DNA of 64,000 nucleotides from Styela clava (taxonomy: Eukaryota > Chordata > Ascidiacea > Stolidobranchia > Styelidae): positions 6,081,001 through 6,145,000 of the forward strand of contig NC_135254.1 of assembly GCF_964204865.1 (NCBI RefSeq), read 5' to 3'. Every line of letters starts with the position of its first letter. Position 1 is the first letter of the stretch. Both the position numbers and the translations under genes were made by a program. Positions 57,869 to 64,000 of the stretch are shown piece after piece. Below the pieces are notes generated by a model. The model made no database searches. It had not been told where the DNA came from and was given only the letters and a program-made list of their open reading frames with translations.

Positions 57869-58840
57869 GTGTAGACTGTCTATTCCAGTGTGCTGTGAGT
57901 GAGCGTCGAAAATAGGGGTACTAGTTTGGACCATCTTTCTGCTGCGGGAGGCATAACAAATATTCATTGCATAAGATCCACATTTAGCCTTGTATTTTTT
58001 TGCTTGCAAATTTAGCCCCGATGCGGGTCAATTTTACCCTGGTAGAGAACCCCTACATTAGATGAATCCTAATCTTTCAAATTCGTCCAAGTCACGAAGC
58101 ATCTAGCAAATTATTCAAAAGGAGGAAATCTCTATAATCTTTTTATTTTCATCATTTTTTTATGTCATTTTGTGCTCCCAAAAAGTGTTGCTATCGAGCT
58201 TTTGCTTTCTCCTATTTTTGCTAATTAAACACATACCCGTCTCCAAACTTCATTTAGAACTTATTTGTTAATCTACAACACTGAACTGTGGAGCATTGAA
58301 AGAAAGTAGGCTATGCATAAAATTTACAATGAAATATGAATGAAACTACAATAAAATATTGACACTCAATTGAACATATTAATATATACAAGTGTTCAAC
58401 TCATGGCGTATATGGTTCACTAGCGTTTTTCGACTAATGTCCCTTTCATTGTGTTGGTGCATCCGCATGCAATGACCTTGATGCTGTATCAAGGATCAAA
58501 ATGTTTATCTATATCGAGTGCTTCCAATATCTTACATCATACTTTTACAAATTTTATTTTGTAGTCATGGTTACAGACAAAAACAATGATTGTGCTTGTC
58601 TGAGGAAGTCTGACTTCCACTACAGAACAAAATATGTGCAACTCCAGAGTCTCGTGTATGTAATCAAATGAGAATTAATTACCAAGGAATTAATCTCACT
58701 ATCTTTGATATATTCACCTTTTTAAACTTTTATCTGCAGCCATTTACTTTTTTATCATTTCATATGCTTTGACATGGCCATCAGCATGCTATTATACACT
58801 TTTGCTATACTTTATTTCACTTTTATCGCTTCTTTTTTTG

Positions 58841-58923
58841 ATGGCTCACATTCTGAACATAATATGTGTACCAGGTCAGGATTCAGGTTGTACGCCATCT
58901 TGGTGCAGATACTCCCGGAGCGC
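58841..58923. mobile_element. short foldback MITE, right half
   Basis: Contains CTGAACATAATATGTGTACC, GGTTGTACGCCATCTTGGTG and an end of ACTCCCGGAGCGCC. The left arm is shortened to about 15 bp. It lies inside a 218-codon open frame that is therefore not a gene. Confidence 0.6.
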
Positions 58924-59229
58924 CTTTTTTATTGCACAATGTTACATAATTAATCTTCAGCAAGTTGAACTATATTTTTTAAAGAAGATAGAAACACAAC
59001 TGCCAAATTTTGTTGAACTTTTTTGGAATCTTAATTTTCATCTCAATGTATTAGATCATATATCTTTCTTTGTAACAAAATACATAAACTGCATAGCAAG
59101 AACAGTGTCCTTATATCTATTTTATCCCCCGTGTCATGTGAAACGCAGCCAGACTGAAATTGGCATCAAGACTGATAGAGAGCAGTGCTGGGGGAGGCTT
59201 GAGTTGTATAAATGGGATGACTTAGACCA

Positions 59230-59513
59230 GTGGTACCCAACCTACTATGGCATGTGGCCCACTCCAGAGGCTTTGGGAACTCATGGCCCCCTGTTTATCA
59301 TTCCAGAGATACTTATAGTGATTTTGATTGGTCGATTTCGAATACTGGAATATCAAATGTTCAAACAATCAATGTTCGGCAAAGTGAAAACATTCTGTGA
59401 AATATCTTATCAAGCAACGAAGTAAATGTTTTTTTTTGTAAATGGAGAAGTAAAATCAGTTTTGCGCCTAGCATTGTGGCCCCCTCCAATCGCCCGTGGT
59501 TCCCTTGGGGACC
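59230..59513. mobile_element. hAT MITE related to 54962-55284
   Basis: Left end CCAGTGGTACCCAACCTACT; right end CCCTTGGGGACCGCCAACTT. The interior ATGGCCCCCTGTTTATCATT matches 47923-48191 and, in reverse, 54962-55284. Confidence 0.5.
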
Positions 59514-59712
59514 GCCAACTTAGGCTCGCCATCAACTAAGTAGCTTGTGAGGCTTGTATCAGTGACTGACTCGACTTACTTGTGACACTACCCTACACTG
59601 ATAGAGATCTAGGTGAGAATAAAAAACAATGTAAATGAATATAAATAGCGATTTGATGACCGGCCTCATATATTATTGTAATGTATGGGGTGCCCTCCCC
59701 CCTAAAAAAAAC

Positions 59713-59935
59713 TAGATTACAATCGGAGACCGCCGACTTATCGATGCATGTTCTCTCCGCTCTGACTCAATAGCGACACCGCGTGTCTCATCACCAATTA
59801 ATTGATACCTCGCTAATTATACGACATAATTCATCCAAAATCAATAGGCTTCTGGTCCGAGTGTGATGAGTGCACATGCACAATTTGGGGCAGATTCAAT
59901 CTCGCTTTCGTGAGATACGTGTGACCAATGACATT
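59713..59935. repeat. single arm of the intron 6 inverted repeat
   Basis: Contains AATCGGAGACCGCCGACTTA, TACGACATAATTCATCCAAA and TGCACATGCACAATTTGGGG. It matches the arms at 7317-7625 and 7808-8108 but has no partner arm nearby. Confidence 0.65.
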
Positions 59936-60194
59936 AAACAACATGATAGGCAACTCTGACGTCACTCCATAAGACTACAGGCAAAACATTGTATTTCATG
60001 ATACGCTCCAATGCACATATTTCTCGTCGCCTTTCGCGTCCGTTTTCCGCTCGCTTTTGCTACTCGGCGTCTTTTTTACGTGTAGTACCTGCCTTTTTGC
60101 GCCTGTAACGAAACAAAATAATCTCTATATCTAAGAAGTTTTGCTTCCTTGGAAAGTTGGAATAACAGGCAAGCTGTAAAGAGCAATTCTGGAC

Positions 60195-60290
60195 ATCATA
60201 GACGTTTTTTTCTATCAGAGAAGATTACAAACGCGATAGCGGAAAGATTTGTGTGGAACATTTTGCAGATAATGACAAAGTTCAAAGTTA
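60195..60290 (+). pseudogene. possible THAP-domain fragment
   Basis: One frame reads SIREDYKRDSGKICVEHFADND. It resembles the C-terminal part of a THAP zinc finger (R-x-CS-x-HF), a domain found in host factors and in P-element-like transposases. No upstream C2 half is visible and the likeness covers only about 22 residues, so this is tentative. Confidence 0.25.
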
Positions 60291-61215
60291 GTAATTTTAA
60301 TGTTTGCGCTTAATCATTGAAATTTCATTTAAAGAGGGTGTCATACAAAACTGTGCTGCGATACAATTCCATAACACAAAGTTTGCACCTATCGAACTTG
60401 CTTTCGTAGGTGAATTTATTAGACATATTACATATTCAGTTAATCGTAGGTAACATTGCTGGTACATAATGCATCGTAGATAGGTTTGTTTAAATTTAAG
60501 AATTTAGCTCATAGCCCACTAATTAATATTATCTTCTATGCAGGAGGTTGCAGGGCTGAATTCAACTTGCAGCCTTACCGATCACCTGACGATGCTCATT
60601 TAGTTTGGCTCGAGCAAGTCTTCTTGAAATGCTTGTGTGGATAGAAACTACCTATATTTTTTGACTTCCTCCGATTTTAGACAAATTTATTCTGAGGGAT
60701 TTCGCATATAATTCTCACTGATTGTTGGCTGTTTATAATTCCTATTGATTGTGAATTCTGATTATAACAATGAGTTGAAAATTTTTTTACCTAATTTACT
60801 GGCACCTTTTTCTTGTCAATACTCCAAGCTGAGGTAATAAACATGACAATACATTTATGTCATCTGGAAGCAAAATATGCTCACTAATTAATAGTTTGGC
60901 ACATTGAGATAATACATCATGACAGAAAATACAAGTTAAAGATATGTATGACCATCACATGGTAATTAAAATTTAAAAAAATTAATAGGGGCTGTGGAGT
61001 ATGGAAAGTTCAAGACAAAGAAAAGAACAAATGTTCATAGTTCATGAACTCTCAATTTTGCCTCCATTGCTTTGTGAAGGCCAATATATTTCGAGTGGCT
61101 GAATTGGTTTACCTTTATGATAGCAACGATTTTGTATTTAATATAGCGAGATTATTTCAATTTAATTGAAGTGATATAATTTCCCAAAGCAATGCTTGAA
61201 TCGTCTAGAATAGAT
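60291..61215. other. spacer, nothing recognised
   Basis: No coding match and no repeat family seen elsewhere in the window. Confidence 0.35.
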
Positions 61216-62401
61216 CAGTGGTGTCAAACTCATGGGTTTTCGAGAGCCGCATTGCATTTTGAAAATTGTAAAAAGAGCCGCAAACAGTTTTTGATAATGT
61301 ATACTTAAAAGATATTTTTAAGATAGTTTTAGTTTGTGACATATATTGTGATGCAACTAAACAGTTGGATTAAGTTTTATTATTTTCTTCAATTTCAAAT
61401 GCAATTACATATTAATATTTGCATTCCACTATTATTGCAACATTTGCAAGTTACAGTATTTATTATAAAAAATCGTAAAATTCTATGTACAACCATCAAA
61501 ATCATTTTTGAACAAGCTTTGAATAAGGAAAGAATAATACATACACTAAAAATAACTTATCTAAATATATGAACCTAAAATTAACAAAAATACTACAGTA
61601 TAAACTCAATGTTTTAATAATTACATTTGTCCTGGCGTTTGGCATTTTTTTGTGTCACCAGCATACTAAGGCCAGTCTGAAATGATTTTATAGTACCAAC
61701 TCTAACTAACGAGGCCACATGATCATGGGTTTATCTGAATCTTTACGAATGTTTAATTAATTCCAGTAATGCAAAAAAGTTACTTTTATCATTTCATGTA
61801 TAGATCAGTAAAAAAACAAATGACAGATTTTTTCGACAAGACATTTCGCACTACATTGCGTGGCATAGGATTGCTTGAATTATTATTGATATTGATTTTT
61901 AGTAACTAAGTCGTTGTATAATTATATTAATATACAAACACATGGAAATTTTCTGTTCGAAGTTGGTCTTCGAATTTGTCATATTGACTGCTGAGCTTAT
62001 TGTGTTTTTTGATTGTATTGATGGAAATATGACAAATTAAACAATGTGCTTCAGAATTTTGTGAAGAGCAGAAATGTTACAACTCCCATTTTCTTCGAAA
62101 ATGCCACCTTCTTCATGTACTTTGCGTTTAATTTAATTACTCAAGTGTTTTATTCAAGTATTCTTTTGCTAGCTTGATGTGTATTCTTAATTGGGTCAAA
62201 ATGTGGACAAAAAAAATCAATATTTCAAAACTACTTTCAGTAAATTGTTTTCTGTGTGAATAATCAATTTCACTTTAGAAGGTTTGAAAAATCTATTACA
62301 TTTAGATAAAAATAAAAACTTCCAAAATACTATTACAATTACTGTTAAGCGTTCGAGGGCCGCACTGGAAGTTCTCTGGGACCGCGAGTTTGAGATCCCT
62401 G
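61216..62401. mobile_element. 1.2-kb non-autonomous hAT element
   Basis: The ends CAGTGGTGTCAAACTCAT and GCGAGTTTGAGATCCCTG are inverted, with subterminal CGAGAGCCGCATTGCA and CGAGGGCCGCACTGGA. The flanking octamers gaatagat and gtatagat agree at seven of eight positions. The interior is A+T-rich and has no transposase frame. Confidence 0.8.
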
Positions 62402-63120
62402 GTATAGATTGAAGTTGTTCAAAAAATATATGATAGTATTTTATCATGAATGATGATTATACCCCTTCCGGAATTTCTTCTATAGTACTACCAAAAGTTG
62501 ATGAACCAAATATAACACAGGTGCAGTGAGGTACCCGTAATCCTCATTTCCAAAGCTGTTTTAAGTATGTCTGGCGTGTTTTGTGCCTTTTTACAAATAA
62601 GACCGCTTATGCAATCTTACGCTTTGGAATTTTTAGTTATTTTCCTCAAGCCCTGCAGGATGTGGGGGCCATACACAACTCTACCGGAGGGTCAAATGTC
62701 TTTGCATGCCTCCATAGGTTGTTTTTCTATTGCAATTTTCTATTTTCAATTGCATTATATTTCTCGGAATCACACTGTCACTGATATGTCGCCAGACTTC
62801 TGATATCTCCCCGTCTGCTATAGTTGTCCTGTGAATAAATAATAGGAAATTGAGATTGGACGAATAGTTGAAAGTTTTGCTTTATGTCGGCTTAATTTCT
62901 TGATTGATATACTTGCTATTTCTGCTATTGGCTCTTGTGCTGCAAGATTCTCGCAATGCTTAGACAGGTTTGTCCACAACTTTCACATCTGAAGAAAGAG
63001 AGGAGATTTATTAATTTTCGTTAAGAATAAATAAAGCAGTCTATATGATTCAGAATGGAAAAGCTAATAAATCCAATATCTCATGTTTTATTTAAAAAAT
63101 ATTTTACTGAATTTGGTATA
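62402..63120. other. spacer, nothing recognised
   Basis: Two overlapping 67-78 codon frames near 62567-62803 have no recognisable similarity. No repeat family seen elsewhere in the window is present. Confidence 0.35.
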
Positions 63121-63300
63121 TAATCAATCAATCAATCATCATTTATTCGTCAACACAATTTAAACATGGTATGATATATAAAAAAATAATTACAAATATA
63201 AGTGGAAACTAACTTAAATTGTGTGACAGGAGTCGCGAGGGACCTCAAGAGGTCTTCAGGCAGCGACACCTAAAACGCTTGTTGATTCAGGTTAATAGCT
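63121..63300 (-). mobile_element. 3' end of a CR1/L2-like LINE
   Basis: On the minus strand it reads GACCTCTTGAGGTCCCTCGC, then about 100 bp later GTTGACGAATAAATGATG, and ends in a TGAT/TTGA simple repeat (ATCAATCAATCAATCATC on plus). A short simple-repeat tail of this type is typical of CR1/L2-clade LINE 3' ends. No coding part is present. Confidence 0.45.
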
Positions 63301-64000
63301 TAAAAAGTTAATGAAACACCAAAACATTTCAAAATAAATATTTTGAAGAAAAAAAGAACATTTTCAAAAAACAAAAAATACCAAATATCCATCATAAGTA
63401 TTTAAAATAAAAAAAAACCTAACATCCTGGTTACGAGCATGTTTTTTTATTATTTAAATCAGTGACCAAATTCATAAAAGATGAAATGCACCGTAGAATT
63501 AAACGGTTGCACGAAAAGACATAAAATATGTTATATATCGATGTGGAGTAAAAAAAAAATATAACGATTAACTATAATTCCCTTTAGACTGAATCTTTCA
63601 GTATCCCCTGACATGATGCACGCAAGGTCTTTAACCAAAATTTGGTTTTCAAAAATTACGACTCCACGCACATCTGATTCGTTCGCAAACCAACTAATAA
63701 AAGGGCTTAGTCAGAAAATTACAAGCATTCGTGGCTCCAAATACTTGAGAAATCAGACTATACAATATAGACCGGTATGAGTGAAATGTTAGGTGAACTT
63801 GTTAACACTTTGATTCAATACGCAAATAAAAGTGAATGCGTAATAGTATGTTACAATGAGCAGCAATCAACAATGAGTATATATCCTCACTGATTAAAAA
63901 AATCTAACTGGAGGTGCATGAACTATTTGAAACCATAAGGGGTAAGTAAATATGTAATTTCGGCAAATGGGCAACTACGTACCGTACTGAATTAATAACT
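63301..64000. other. A+T-rich end of window, nothing recognised
   Basis: No open frame of note, no repeat shared with the rest of the window, and no RNA gene seen. Confidence 0.35.

Noticed and set aside
58769-59425. 218-codon open frame on the plus strand
   Set aside because: It runs across a foldback MITE (58841-58923) and a hAT MITE (59230-59513), and its composition and low-similarity translation fit chance reading of repeats.

Overview
This window comes from an animal nuclear genome. It is A+T-rich, its genes are split by GT-AG introns of 0.3 to 7 kb, and it is full of transposon debris. The genes present, collagen prolyl 4-hydroxylase alpha subunits and a C10orf67-type coiled-coil gene, point to a metazoan. 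The compact introns, many small hAT elements and tRNA-derived SINEs suggest an invertebrate. A tunicate is my best guess, but nothing here proves the phylum.

Layout. 1-2600: no recognisable gene. 2621-12480 (+): an 11-exon gene for a 537-residue coiled-coil protein resembling vertebrate C10orf67. From about 15 to 57 kb: a local family of collagen prolyl 4-hydroxylase alpha subunits (P4HA), made of four apparently intact genes, A (15247-20520, -), B (27441-33498, -), C (41560-48840, -) and D (51737-56724, +), plus one broken copy (23485-26102, +). All intact genes share the same four-exon structure and intron phases. Exon 1 encodes the signal peptide and start of the N-terminal domain, exon 2 (always 173 nt) the rest of that domain, exon 3 part of the peptide-binding domain, and exon 4 the Fe(II)/2-oxoglutarate catalytic domain. 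A with the broken copy, and C with D, form head-to-head pairs whose start codons lie about 2.9-3.0 kb apart. 56725-64000 holds only repeats.

The P4HA products should enter the ER and pair with protein disulfide isomerase to hydroxylate X-Pro-Gly prolines in collagen-like chains. All four intact copies keep the two Fe-binding His, the Fe-binding Asp and the 2-oxoglutarate-binding Lys. Copy A is the most divergent around the active site. The broken copy has two intact 5' exons, no exon 3, and a decayed 3' part from which the catalytic core is deleted.

Mobile DNA fills the introns and spacers. I see at least ten non-autonomous hAT-type elements whose ends can be drawn exactly from 8-bp target duplications, four of them perfect. 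One carries a 5'-truncated non-LTR retrotransposon, and another sits inside an older foldback MITE. There are also a tRNA-derived SINE family (at least eleven copies), an abundant foldback MITE family built around a GTATGTG motif, mariner-like MITEs, a 300-bp-arm inverted repeat, and a small repeat with a hammerhead-like core. All exon calls were made by eye from reading frames, splice consensus and family similarity; no alignment was run.
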